Shown here one piece after another: positions 1 to 7,233 of a stretch of 33,591 nt of DNA (the stretch's first letter is position 1; the number at the start of each line of letters is the position of its first letter). The position numbers were made by a program, and so were the translations under genes. The stretch is from Bacteroidetes bacterium UBA4414 (GTDB taxonomy: Bacteria > Bacteroidota > Bacteroidia > Chitinophagales > Chitinophagaceae). The notes under the pieces are model-generated. The model was not told the origin of the DNA, searched no databases, and saw only the letters and a program-made list of their open reading frames with translations. The stretch covers positions 822-34,412 of the forward strand of contig DGQM01000020.1 in NCBI GenBank assembly GCA_002389765.1, given 5' to 3'.

Positions 1-41
1 AACAGCGCAAATGCACATACTAATAATAAATACTTATTCAT
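1..41 (-). CDS. Secreted protein, 5' end only (cut by window edge)
   Basis: An ATG on the minus strand at 41-39 opens a frame reading MNKYLLLVCAFAL up to the window edge. A lysine followed by a run of Leu/Val/Ala is the beginning of a Sec signal peptide or lipoprotein signal, so an exported protein is likely; its mature part and function are outside the window. It starts 20 bases after the stop of the 105-residue gene on the same strand. A near-consensus Bacteroidota -7 box (TAATTTCG, one mismatch) at 47-54 ends five bases before the ATG. That it is a real gene is an inference from signal-like residues and position. Confidence 0.55.
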   Translation of the reverse strand, partial: MNKYLLLVCAFAL

Positions 42-61
42 ATTGTCGAAATTACGAAATC

Positions 62-379
62 TCACCATGTTAATTCGTCATCATTTTTATGCCTTTTTTT
101 ATAAAACTCTCTACTTCTTACTTTTTGCAATTGCCTGTTATATATCAGTTTTGCTATTTCTACAGCAGCTTCTTTATCTACCATAGCGTTTGTTAACTTT
201 TTTTCCGGGATATCCAGTCTGTACATCAATTGAAAAAAAGCGTCAGGCCCTTTTTCTGCCAATACCCCCACTTGCAATGCAAGCTTATCGATGATTTCCT
301 GCTCAGAAATCAACCCATGGAACGAAATACCATATTCAGTTTCCAGTTCTTTACAAACAATATCTTTTTCTTGTTCCAT
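62..379 (-). CDS. Small conserved hypothetical protein (105 aa)
   Basis: A 105-residue, charged, probably all-alpha cytoplasmic protein with no signal peptide or membrane segment. The N-terminal half is acidic (MEQEKDIVCKELE) and the C-terminus is basic then acidic (KVRSREFYKKRHKNDDELTW). It resembles small uncharacterised proteins I have seen in Bacteroidota genomes, but I do not recognise a named domain or function. It lies directly downstream of glyS on the same strand. The glyS terminator hairpin (390-407) ends only about ten bases before its ATG and I see no purine-rich ribosome binding site, so its expression may depend on readthrough or on a promoter I cannot see. The reading frame itself is convincing. 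Confidence 0.75.
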   Translation of the reverse strand: MEQEKDIVCKELETEYGISFHGLISEQEIIDKLALQVGVLAEKGPDAFFQLMYRLDIPEKKLTNAMVDKEAAVEIAKLIYNRQLQKVRSREFYKKRHKNDDELTW

Positions 380-387
380 GATATAAA

Positions 388-412
388 AAGCCGCCTTTGG
401 GGGCGGCTTATT
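388..412 (-). terminator. Intrinsic terminator of glyS
   Basis: GCCGCC (390-395) pairs with GGCGGC (402-407) around a six-base loop. Read on the minus strand, the stem is followed directly by a T-rich tract. It begins just past the glyS stop codon at 415-417. Confidence 0.8.
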
Positions 413-414
413 TT

Positions 415-1854
415 TTATAAAGTTTGCATTGCTTTCAATACTATATCCTTTACTTCAGAAAGAGCTACTCGTTCTTGCAACATGGTATCTCTGTAGCGTA
501 TAGTTACTGTCCTGTCTTCTTTAGTTTGACCGTCTATCGTAACACAGAACGGAGTACCTATTGCATCTTGCCTGCGATAACGTTTCCCGATAGAATCTTT
601 TTCCTCATAGAAACATTTGAAATAAGGGCGGCAAATATCCATCAACTCTCGCGCTATTTCAGGCATACCATCTTTTTTGGTAAGTGGTAGCACTGCCAGT
701 TTGATTGGAGCTACTACCGCAGGAAACTTCAATACAACACGGCTATCTTGCTTCTCTTCTGTACTCAGGTCTTCTTCCTGGTATGCCTCGCTCAATAACA
801 TCATTACCGTACGATCCAGCCCAATAGATGTTTCTATAACATACGGCACATAGTGCTGGTTTATTTCTGTATCAAAATAAGTCAGTTTTTTACCGCTGTA
901 TTCCTGATGGCTTTTCAAGTCAAAGTCGGTACGGCTGTGTACACCTTCTACTTCCTTAAAACCCATCGGGAAGTCATATTCTATATCACAAGCAGCATCT
1001 GCATAGTGTGCCAGCTTTACGTGGTCGTAAAAACGGTAGCGCTCAGCTGGTATACCCAAGCTCAAGTGCCATTTCATACGGGCTTCTTTCCAGTATTCGT
1101 ACCATTCTTTTTGTGTGCCGGGGCGTACAAAGAACTGCATTTCCATTTGCTCAAACTCTCTCATACGGAAAATGAAGCCTCGCGCAACAATTTCATTACG
1201 GAAAGCCTTACCTGTTTGTGCTATACCGAATGGTATCTTCATACGGCCTGTTTTTTGCACATTCAGGAAGTTTACAAATATACCCTGCGCAGTTTCCGGA
1301 CGCAGATATACTTTATTATCGTCGGGGTTATCAGATGCTACTGCGCCCATTTCTGTCGAGAACATAAGATTGAACTGACGAACATCCGTCCAGTTACATG
1401 TATCACTAACACTGCACTTAATCTTGTTCTCTTCTATTAATGTCTTTAAACCTGCAAAATCGTCTGCTTCAAGCAGTTGTTCCATTTTCTTTATAAGAGC
1501 ATCTGCATCAGCGGCTGGCAATGTTTCTGCATAGCCTTCTATCAAATGATCTACACGGTAGCGTTTTTTGCTATCCTTGTTGTCAATCATCGGATCACTG
1601 AAATTATCAACATGCCCGCTTGCCTTCCATACTGTAGGATGCATAAAGATGGCTGCATCAATACCCACGATATTATCATGCATACGGGTCATACTGTTCC
1701 ACCAGTAGTCACGTATATTCTTCTTCAATTCTACACCATACTGCCCATAATCATAAACAGCACTCAATCCGTCATAGATTTCGCTGCTTTGAAATATAAA
1801 TCCATACTCTTTACAATGTGCTATAATGCTTTGTAGCTTATTATCATTTGCCAT
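415..1854 (-). CDS. glyS: Glycyl-tRNA synthetase, single-chain class II type
   Basis: Charges tRNA-Gly with glycine in the cytoplasm. This is the eukaryote/archaea-like homodimeric GlyRS (also called GlyQS), not the two-subunit alpha/beta enzyme. Visible marks are the N-terminal HPTVWKASGHVDNFSDP segment, the class II motif 2 region (RPETAQGIF, then FGIAQTGKAFRNEI), motif 3 (ETSIGLDRTVMMLL) and a C-terminal anticodon-binding domain starting near FPAVVAPIKLAVLPL. The frame is open to 1920, but I place the start at the ATG at 1854 (MANDNKLQS, 479 aa). The extra 22 residues are unlike the family, and a perfect -7 box TACATTTG lies at 1862-1869, inside that extension. An intrinsic terminator follows the gene. 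A 105-residue gene lies downstream on the same strand. Confidence 0.95.
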   Translation of the reverse strand: MANDNKLQSIIAHCKEYGFIFQSSEIYDGLSAVYDYGQYGVELKKNIRDYWWNSMTRMHDNIVGIDAAIFMHPTVWKASGHVDNFSDPMIDNKDSKKRYRVDHLIEGYAETLPAADADALIKKMEQLLEADDFAGLKTLIEENKIKCSVSDTCNWTDVRQFNLMFSTEMGAVASDNPDDNKVYLRPETAQGIFVNFLNVQKTGRMKIPFGIAQTGKAFRNEIVARGFIFRMREFEQMEMQFFVRPGTQKEWYEYWKEARMKWHLSLGIPAERYRFYDHVKLAHYADAACDIEYDFPMGFKEVEGVHSRTDFDLKSHQEYSGKKLTYFDTEINQHYVPYVIETSIGLDRTVMMLLSEAYQEEDLSTEEKQDSRVVLKFPAVVAPIKLAVLPLTKKDGMPEIARELMDICRPYFKCFYEEKDSIGKRYRRQDAIGTPFCVTIDGQTKEDRTVTIRYRDTMLQERVALSEVKDIVLKAMQTL

Positions 1855-1861
1855 AACGGCG

Positions 1862-1869
1862 CAAATGTA
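1862..1869 (-). promoter_or_regulatory. -7 promoter box of glyS
   Basis: TACATTTG on the minus strand matches the Bacteroidota -7 consensus TAnnTTTG exactly. It ends seven bases before the chosen ATG, so the message would have almost no leader. No convincing TTG -33 element is seen at the expected distance. Confidence 0.6.
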
Positions 1870-1952
1870 GCTATTTTCTACAAGGCTATACGTGCTTATG
1901 GCAGCTTTCACATATACCAAAATGACAATATAAAAAAATAATTAATAGTTAT

Positions 1953-1982
1953 CTTGTTTTTGTTTAAATCTTCTTATATTCG
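1953..1982 (+). promoter_or_regulatory. Promoter of the Omp28-like gene
   Basis: A TTG at 1954-1956 is followed after 18 bases by TATATTCG (1975-1982), one mismatch from TAnnTTTG. The ATG lies 32 bases further on, after an A-rich leader. The spacing is close to the 19-21 bases known for Bacteroidota promoters. Confidence 0.5.
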
Positions 1983-2014
1983 TAAACACTCAATATTTAA
2001 AAACTACAACTACA

Positions 2015-3151
2015 ATGAAAAAATTATTACTCGCTTCATTTGCACTGGCAGCTTTCAGTGCAAACGCACAAACTGTTAAAAAAGTTATTATTGAAGACTA
2101 TACCGGTCTTCACTGCGGATGGTGTCCTGAAGGAACAGTAGTACTTGAGGGTTTAAGGGCAAGCAACCCAACTAACTGTATTCCTGTTGCTATACACACA
2201 GGTGGTTATGAACCTAGCACCAGTTCAATAAATATGCAATCTACTGTTGGTGGTACATTAACTAGTACTTTGAAAGTACTGGGTTATCCAAACGGTTCTG
2301 TAGACAGAAAAAGATATGCTCCTCTTGGTTTTGGCGGCGATACCATTGCTATGGGTCGTGGTAGCTGGTCTGCTGCATTTAATGCACAGAAAGCAAAAAC
2401 TGCTATCGCATCAGTAAGCTTCAGCAATCTTGTAGATAAAGGCAGCAATAACTACGAATGTGATATAAATGTATCATTTTCTACCCTGCCAACTGCTGGT
2501 GTACCTATAGTTGTTCAATTGTTTGTACTTGAAGATAGCATTGCTGCGACAGGTCCACTTGCTCAAGACAACTACTCTACTAACGTTCAAGGTGGTAAAT
2601 CTCCTCTAAGCCCTTGGTTCCATAACCGTACACTTAGGATGTCTGCAAGTGGTGATGCTTGGGGTTTTACAGGCGTAGTTCCTGGCACACCTGTTGTTGG
2701 TACTAAATACACTAAAAAAGTAGCTTTCACTGCAAATTCTGCATGGGTTAAGAAAAATGTAACACTGGTAGCATATGTTGCAATGAACGGTAGTGCTGTT
2801 AACGACCAAAAAGAAATCTTGAATGCTGAAGAAACAAGGCTTTCAGCTTTCTACAAAACAGGTATTTCTAATACTGAAAATGTAGTTAATATCAACAGTG
2901 CATATCCTAATCCTGCTTCTGTTAATGATGTTATTAAGGTGGAATACAATACTCCTGAAAATGGTAATGTTACATTAAAAGTATACAATGCAATGGGTCA
3001 AGTTGTTGCTACACCTGTAGTTAGCTATGAAATTGCTGGTACACATACTATGCAATGGAGAGCTGCTGAATACAATCTGGCTGCTGGTAATTACTTCTTG
3101 GAAGTATCTACTGCAAATGGTAAACAAATTCAAAAAATTACGCTTCAATAA
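2015..3151 (+). CDS. Omp28-like secreted protein with T9SS sorting domain
   Basis: A 378-residue exported protein. Residues 1-19 form a signal peptide (MKKLLLASFALAAFSANAQ). Directly after it comes a thioredoxin-like segment, VIIEDYTGLHCGWCPEG, with Cys34 and Cys37 in a CGWC pair; this is the pattern of the Omp28-related family. A middle beta-rich region follows. The C-terminal ~83 residues (from AYPNPAS at 296, through NAMGQVV and ending KITLQ) are a type A T9SS sorting domain, so the protein should cross the outer membrane and be attached to the surface or released. A thiol/disulfide role is suggested by the CxxC but not proven. It is a single-gene unit with its own promoter and terminator, between two tRNA synthetase genes on the other strand. 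Confidence 0.9.
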   Translation: MKKLLLASFALAAFSANAQTVKKVIIEDYTGLHCGWCPEGTVVLEGLRASNPTNCIPVAIHTGGYEPSTSSINMQSTVGGTLTSTLKVLGYPNGSVDRKRYAPLGFGGDTIAMGRGSWSAAFNAQKAKTAIASVSFSNLVDKGSNNYECDINVSFSTLPTAGVPIVVQLFVLEDSIAATGPLAQDNYSTNVQGGKSPLSPWFHNRTLRMSASGDAWGFTGVVPGTPVVGTKYTKKVAFTANSAWVKKNVTLVAYVAMNGSAVNDQKEILNAEETRLSAFYKTGISNTENVVNINSAYPNPASVNDVIKVEYNTPENGNVTLKVYNAMGQVVATPVVSYEIAGTHTMQWRAAEYNLAAGNYFLEVSTANGKQIQKITLQ

Positions 3152-3159
3152 CTAAAGTA

Positions 3160-3213
3160 TTAAGCATAAATAAAAAAGGATGGCAAATGCCATCCTTTTT
3201 TATTTATGCTTAA
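3160..3213. terminator. Long bidirectional terminator hairpin
   Basis: A perfect 25-bp inverted repeat (3160-3184 with 3189-3213) surrounds a four-base AAAT loop. The core GGATGGC/GCCATCC is flanked by A6 on the left and T6 on the right, so a stem with a T tract forms on either strand. It serves the plus-strand Omp28-like gene (stop 3151) and the minus-strand gltX (stop 3222). Confidence 0.9.
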
Positions 3214-3221
3214 ATTAAAAT

Positions 3222-4745
3222 TTAAAGCAATGCTGTAGTATTATTTAACCTGTTACTCAGTTCTTCTTTCCCTATCATTTCCGCAATCTGGAAAACACCC
3301 GGACCATACTTGCCGCCTACCAACATTATACGCAGTGGTAACAAAACATCACCTTTTTTAAGACCATTAGCAGCCATTACTTCGTTAAAGCTCGCTTCCA
3401 GTGCTTCGTGTGTCCAGTCTGTAACTGCATCCAATACCGCTATCCAGCTTTCGAAGAAAGTTTTCTTCTGCTCATTCCACTTATCTTTTATTGCTGCCAG
3501 CTCAGTTATTTCAGGTGTTTTAAAGAAGAAGTGTCCTTGTTCCCAGAAATCAGGCAATAGCGTGCAACGTTCTTTTATCAAGCCTACTACTTTTTCAAGA
3601 TATGTATCATCTGCGTCCACACCATTAGCAGTTATATATGGCTTAGCAAGTTGCACCAACTCTGCATCTGTTTTGCGTTGTATGTATTGGTGGTTGTACC
3701 ATTTTGCTTTCTCATAATCAAACTTAGCACCACCTTTGTGTACTCGGCTAATAGAAAACTTCTCTATAAGTTCATCCATAGAGAATATCTCTTGCTCTGT
3801 ACCTGCATTCCAGCCAAGCATGGCAAGGATATTGATGAATGCCTCAGGAAGGAAACCACGCTCACGGAAGCCCTGCGTCAGCTCACCTGTTTTAGGGTCT
3901 TTCCAGTTCATAGCAAATACAGGAAAACCAAGGCGTTCACCGTCACGTTTGCTCAGCTTACCATGTCCATCAGGTTTCAGTATCAGCGGCAGGTGTGCCC
4001 ACTCAGGCATCTTATCGCCCCAGCCAAGGTTCTTCCATAATAGTATGTGAACAGGTGCACTTGGCAACCATTCCTCTCCACGGAAGGCATGCGTAATCCC
4101 CATCAGGTAGTCATCTACAACCACCGCCAGGTGATACGTTGGCATACCATCCGCCTTCAGCAATACTTTATCATCTACCAGATTAGTATCAAAATGAACC
4201 TCACCACGTATCATATCTGTAAACACCACTTGTTCATTCTGCGGCATTTTGATGCGCACTACGTACGGTGTTCCTGTATCTATCAGCTTCTGTGCTTCTG
4301 CCATACCCAATGCTTCAGAATTACGCATCTGCATACGCACTTTAGCATCATATTGTGGTGTGGGGTTAGCTTCTGTTTTCAAGTTGGCTCGCATAGCCTC
4401 CAATTCTTCAGGTGTATCGAAAGCATAGTATGCATGGCCTGCATCTACCAGTTGCTTTGCATATTGGTAGTAAGAGGCTTTACGCTCGCTCTGGCGGTAA
4501 GGCGCATGTGGCCCACCTTTCAGCGGACTTTCATCGGGCTCCAGTCCACACCAGCTAAGGCAATCGTAGATATATTGCTCTGCGCCCTCTACATAGCGTG
4601 TCTGGTCTGTGTCTTCTATACGCAACACAAACTCACCACCATGATGCTTTGCAAACAAATAATTATACAAAACGGTACGCACGCCGCCCAGGTGTAAACC
4701 ACCTGTAGGACTCGGTGCAAAACGAACACGAACTTTGCTACTCAT
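3222..4745 (-). CDS. gltX: Glutamyl-tRNA synthetase
   Basis: A class I synthetase of 507 residues that charges tRNA-Glu in the cytoplasm. The HIGH-type signature is PSPTGGLHLGG (11-21) and the KMSKS-type loop is KLSKR (263-267), with the LRIEDTD nucleotide-site segment at 41-47. The C-terminal half (from about 330) is the helical anticodon-binding region. The length is normal for the family. The ATG at 4745 is preceded by a perfect -7 box TAACTTTG seven bases upstream, which supports this start. It is convergent with the Omp28-like gene across the long hairpin and lies downstream of the aminotransferase gene on the same strand, but with its own promoter. Confidence 0.97.
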   Translation of the reverse strand: MSSKVRVRFAPSPTGGLHLGGVRTVLYNYLFAKHHGGEFVLRIEDTDQTRYVEGAEQYIYDCLSWCGLEPDESPLKGGPHAPYRQSERKASYYQYAKQLVDAGHAYYAFDTPEELEAMRANLKTEANPTPQYDAKVRMQMRNSEALGMAEAQKLIDTGTPYVVRIKMPQNEQVVFTDMIRGEVHFDTNLVDDKVLLKADGMPTYHLAVVVDDYLMGITHAFRGEEWLPSAPVHILLWKNLGWGDKMPEWAHLPLILKPDGHGKLSKRDGERLGFPVFAMNWKDPKTGELTQGFRERGFLPEAFINILAMLGWNAGTEQEIFSMDELIEKFSISRVHKGGAKFDYEKAKWYNHQYIQRKTDAELVQLAKPYITANGVDADDTYLEKVVGLIKERCTLLPDFWEQGHFFFKTPEITELAAIKDKWNEQKKTFFESWIAVLDAVTDWTHEALEASFNEVMAANGLKKGDVLLPLRIMLVGGKYGPGVFQIAEMIGKEELSNRLNNTTALL

Positions 4746-4752
4746 AAGGCTG

Positions 4753-4760
4753 CAAAGTTA
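4753..4760 (-). promoter_or_regulatory. -7 promoter box of gltX
   Basis: TAACTTTG on the minus strand matches TAnnTTTG exactly and ends seven bases before the gltX ATG. A TTG (4784-4786) lies 23 bases upstream of the box, slightly further than the usual 19-21, and is directly next to the stop codon of the preceding gene. Confidence 0.6.
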
Positions 4761-4786
4761 ATGTGATAATCGGGATGATGCACCAA

Positions 4787-5605
4787 TTATTGCCACTTCA
4801 TGCTATTGGCAAATGCTACAACAGCATTTTTACTATATGTATAGTCTTCTATGGTAGCTACCCATTTTATTCTGCGGATGGCATTGCTGATGAAAACCCC
4901 ATCAGCATGCTTTAAAATCTCGAACGTCAAAGGCTGTTCTATTACTTCCGCATGTTCCAAAATATATCTACGCATAACACCACTGATGCATCCTTCAGAC
5001 AATGGTGGCGTATACACCTTCCCATCTTTTATCCAGAAAAGGTTTGCAATAGCAGTTTCTATTATGTTACCCTCAGCATTCAACACAAGCGCATCGTTCC
5101 ACTTGTTTTCTTTGGCCTGCTGCGCAGCCAATGCATATACCAGTGCATTTGTATTTTTATAATTAGCAATACTATCATTAGCTTTTACCAACCCTTGTGC
5201 GATACCTAATACAAGTCCTGCTTCATTTAGCTGATATATATGCTCTTCCAACGGATAGCACTCAACAATATATTGTGGTTTTTGAGTTTTTCCATCAAAC
5301 AAACCGCCATCGTCTGCATATAGCTGCAGGCGTACCCTGCATAATTGTTCCAGCTTGTTTTTACGCACTGTCTTCAGCACTTCTTCCTCCAGTACAGCTA
5401 TGGTTAGTAACTTAGGCAGCTCAAAATGCAACGCTTTCACCCCCGCTTGCAGCCGCTCCCAATGATATTGAGCCAATGCAATTTTACCATCCTTGATAAG
5501 CATGGTTTCAAACAAGCCATAACCATAGCGAAATGCCCTGTTATCGACCGATACAAGTGCATTTTCTACCTCTGTTATTTTCCCGTTCAGGTTGGTATAT
5601 CGCAA
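4787..5605 (-). CDS. Class IV aminotransferase (aminodeoxychorismate lyase/BCAT-like)
   Basis: A PLP enzyme of the fold-type IV family (PabC, IlvE and D-amino acid aminotransferase). It has the N-terminal NGKI and NRAFRYGYGLFETM segments. The PLP lysine is expected in ANYKNTNALV (Lys150), the family glutamate lies in NIIETAIANLFWI (Glu183), and the phosphate-binding loop is SEGCISGVMRR. PabC (4-amino-4-deoxychorismate lyase, folate synthesis) is the best guess from the NRAFRYGxGLFETM pattern, but substrate cannot be decided here. There is no ATG start. The frame begins with GTG at 5677, which gives 24 extra residues unlike the family, or with TTG at 5605 (MRYTNLNGKI), which fits family length; I use the latter with moderate confidence. 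It is divergent from the lpxD-like gene. Confidence 0.85.
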   Translation of the reverse strand: MRYTNLNGKITEVENALVSVDNRAFRYGYGLFETMLIKDGKIALAQYHWERLQAGVKALHFELPKLLTIAVLEEEVLKTVRKNKLEQLCRVRLQLYADDGGLFDGKTQKPQYIVECYPLEEHIYQLNEAGLVLGIAQGLVKANDSIANYKNTNALVYALAAQQAKENKWNDALVLNAEGNIIETAIANLFWIKDGKVYTPPLSEGCISGVMRRYILEHAEVIEQPLTFEILKHADGVFISNAIRRIKWVATIEDYTYSKNAVVAFANSMKWQ

Positions 5606-5666
5606 GCGTATAAGATTAGGTGCTAAAGGTCTGAAAACTTGCTGCAATAATAAAATCGGCTTATCG

Positions 5667-5674
5667 TACTTTTG
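5667..5674 (+). promoter_or_regulatory. -7 promoter box of the lpxD-like gene
   Basis: TACTTTTG is a perfect TAnnTTTG match, 17 bases before the ATG at 5692. It overlaps the GTG end of the longest possible divergent aminotransferase frame. A TTG at 5639-5641 is 25 bases upstream, a little far for a -33 element. Confidence 0.55.
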
Positions 5675-5691
5675 CACAAACTTTTACGGAT

Positions 5692-6639
5692 ATGAAGTTT
5701 GAAAATGGGGTTTCGGTACAATGGCTGGCCGAATTTACAGGGGCTAAACTGGTAGGTAATACTACACAACTGGCTACGGGCATCAACGAGATACATAAAG
5801 TAGAATCGGGCGATATTTCTTTCGTAGATTTTGAAAAATACTACAACAAATGCCTCAACTCTGCGGCAACCATCATAATCATCAATAAAGAAGTGGAATG
5901 CCCAGAAGGCAAGACTTTACTGGTTTGTGATGACCCATTCAGTGCTTATGTAAAAATCGTCACACACTTCCGCAGCTTCATATTATCTGATAAAAACATC
6001 AGCAATACTGCCATTATCGGCGAGGGGACACACCTACAGCCGGGCGTTGTGGTGGGCAACTATGTAAAGATTGGCAAAAACTGCCTGATACATGGCAATG
6101 TAGTTATCTACGACCATTGCGTAATAGGCGACAATGTTATCATACATGCAAACACTGTGATTGGTGCCGATGCTTTTTACTTCAAACGCCGCAAAGAGCG
6201 CGCTGCGCAATACGACAAACTGGAAAGCTGTGGCCGTGTAATCATTGAAGACAATGTAGAGATTGGCGCGTGCTGCACAATAGATAAGGGCGTAAGTGGT
6301 GATACCATCATTGGTATGGGTACCAAATTCGACAACCACATACACATAGGTCATGGTGCTGTAATAGGTAAAAACTGCCTTTTTGCTGCACAGGTTGGCG
6401 TAGGCGGCAAAGCCATTATAGAAGATGAGGTTATCCTCTGGGGACAAGTAGGTGTGAGCAAAGACCTGACAATAGGCAAAGGCGCTATTGTATATGCACA
6501 GAGCGGCGTAGCGCAAACCATAGAAGGTGGTAAAATATACTTTGGCAGCCCTGTAGAAGATGCCAAAACCAAAATGAAAGAACTGAACTGGGTGAAGCGT
6601 ATTCCTGAAATATGGGAGAAACTGAGCGACAAAGCATAA
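5692..6639 (+). CDS. lpxD: LpxD-type UDP-3-O-acylglucosamine N-acyltransferase
   Basis: Adds a hydroxyacyl chain to the 2-amino group of UDP-3-O-acyl-glucosamine in lipid A synthesis. The N-terminal ~95 residues match the LpxD uridine-binding domain (GDISFVDFEKYYN, then LLVCDDPFSAYVKI). Residues ~105-290 are left-handed beta-helix hexapeptide repeats such as VIGDNVIIHANTVIG. His221 in HIHIGHGAVIGKN aligns with the catalytic His of E. coli LpxD. At 315 residues it is somewhat shorter than the usual ~340. Bacteroidota often carry more than one LpxD paralogue, so this may be the second copy rather than the sole lipid A enzyme. It is a single gene with its own promoter and terminator. Confidence 0.85.
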   Translation: MKFENGVSVQWLAEFTGAKLVGNTTQLATGINEIHKVESGDISFVDFEKYYNKCLNSAATIIIINKEVECPEGKTLLVCDDPFSAYVKIVTHFRSFILSDKNISNTAIIGEGTHLQPGVVVGNYVKIGKNCLIHGNVVIYDHCVIGDNVIIHANTVIGADAFYFKRRKERAAQYDKLESCGRVIIEDNVEIGACCTIDKGVSGDTIIGMGTKFDNHIHIGHGAVIGKNCLFAAQVGVGGKAIIEDEVILWGQVGVSKDLTIGKGAIVYAQSGVAQTIEGGKIYFGSPVEDAKTKMKELNWVKRIPEIWEKLSDKA

Positions 6640-6640
6640 A

Positions 6641-6670
6641 ATAAAGCCCTGATAATCGGGGCTTTATTTT
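6641..6670. terminator. Bidirectional terminator between lpxD and GNAT genes
   Basis: ATAAAGCCC (6641-6649) pairs with GGGCTTTAT (6659-6667), followed by a T tract on the plus strand and, read the other way, by ATTTTATG. It lies between convergent genes and overlaps the stop of the minus-strand GNAT gene. Confidence 0.8.
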
Positions 6671-7215
6671 TTACGTTCTTTCCATTCTTTCTTTAGCAGG
6701 CCTGTTACCGCAAGATCGGTAAACATGCCATTCATAATATAACTATCGCGAATGATGCCTTCTACTTTAAAGCCTTGTTTTTCTGCTACTACAGCGCTAC
6801 GCTTATTGCTGGTTACAAAGTGAATCTCCAGTTTGTTCAATCCTACTTTCTCGAACAGAAAATCAATGAACCTGTTCAGGCAGGCAGTTACAATACCTCT
6901 GCCCTCATACTCTTTACTTATCCAGTAGCCAAGCTGTGCTTTTTGCAGTGTATGGTCCCACTGATGCATACCTATACCACCTATTATCTTTCTTTTATGA
7001 AAGATGCCTAGCGCAAGCGCTTCCTGATTGTTTTGCTGTTGCAGTGAAAGTTGTATAAACTGCTGTGAATGTTCGGGTTTGGTTGTGCCATCTACCCATA
7101 TCAGCCATGGGCGCAGGTGCTGGCGAGACTCCTCTACCGAACGAAACAGTTCGGCAGCATCTTCCAGCTGATACGAGCGCAGCAGCAAATCATCGTCTAT
7201 GAGGATAGATACCAT
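6664..7215 (-). CDS. GNAT acetyltransferase, RimJ/RimL-like
   Basis: A 183-residue acetyl-CoA dependent N-acetyltransferase of the RimJ/RimL subgroup. It shows the LLLRSYQLEDAAELF opening, the beta4 segment AQLGYWISKEYEGRG ending in the pyrophosphate-binding turn (R/Q-x-x-G-x-G/A type, here EGRGIV), and the NKRSAVVAEKQGFKVEGIIRD ending typical of the group. Such enzymes acetylate protein N-termini, amino sugars or antibiotics, and the substrate cannot be read from sequence. It begins 18 bases after the purH stop with no terminator between, so it is probably co-transcribed with purH. Confidence 0.88.
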   Translation of the reverse strand: MVSILIDDDLLLRSYQLEDAAELFRSVEESRQHLRPWLIWVDGTTKPEHSQQFIQLSLQQQNNQEALALGIFHKRKIIGGIGMHQWDHTLQKAQLGYWISKEYEGRGIVTACLNRFIDFLFEKVGLNKLEIHFVTSNKRSAVVAEKQGFKVEGIIRDSYIMNGMFTDLAVTGLLKKEWKERKK

Positions 7216-7233
7216 AGACTGTGAATATAATAA

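Noticed and set aside
853..1440. Plus-strand open frame of 195 codons
   Set aside because: It is antisense to glyS, with Phe/Tyr/Cys-rich composition typical of a shadow frame.
1855..1920. Longer N-terminus for glyS
   Set aside because: The extension contains a perfect -7 box and is not seen at the start of GlyRS proteins.
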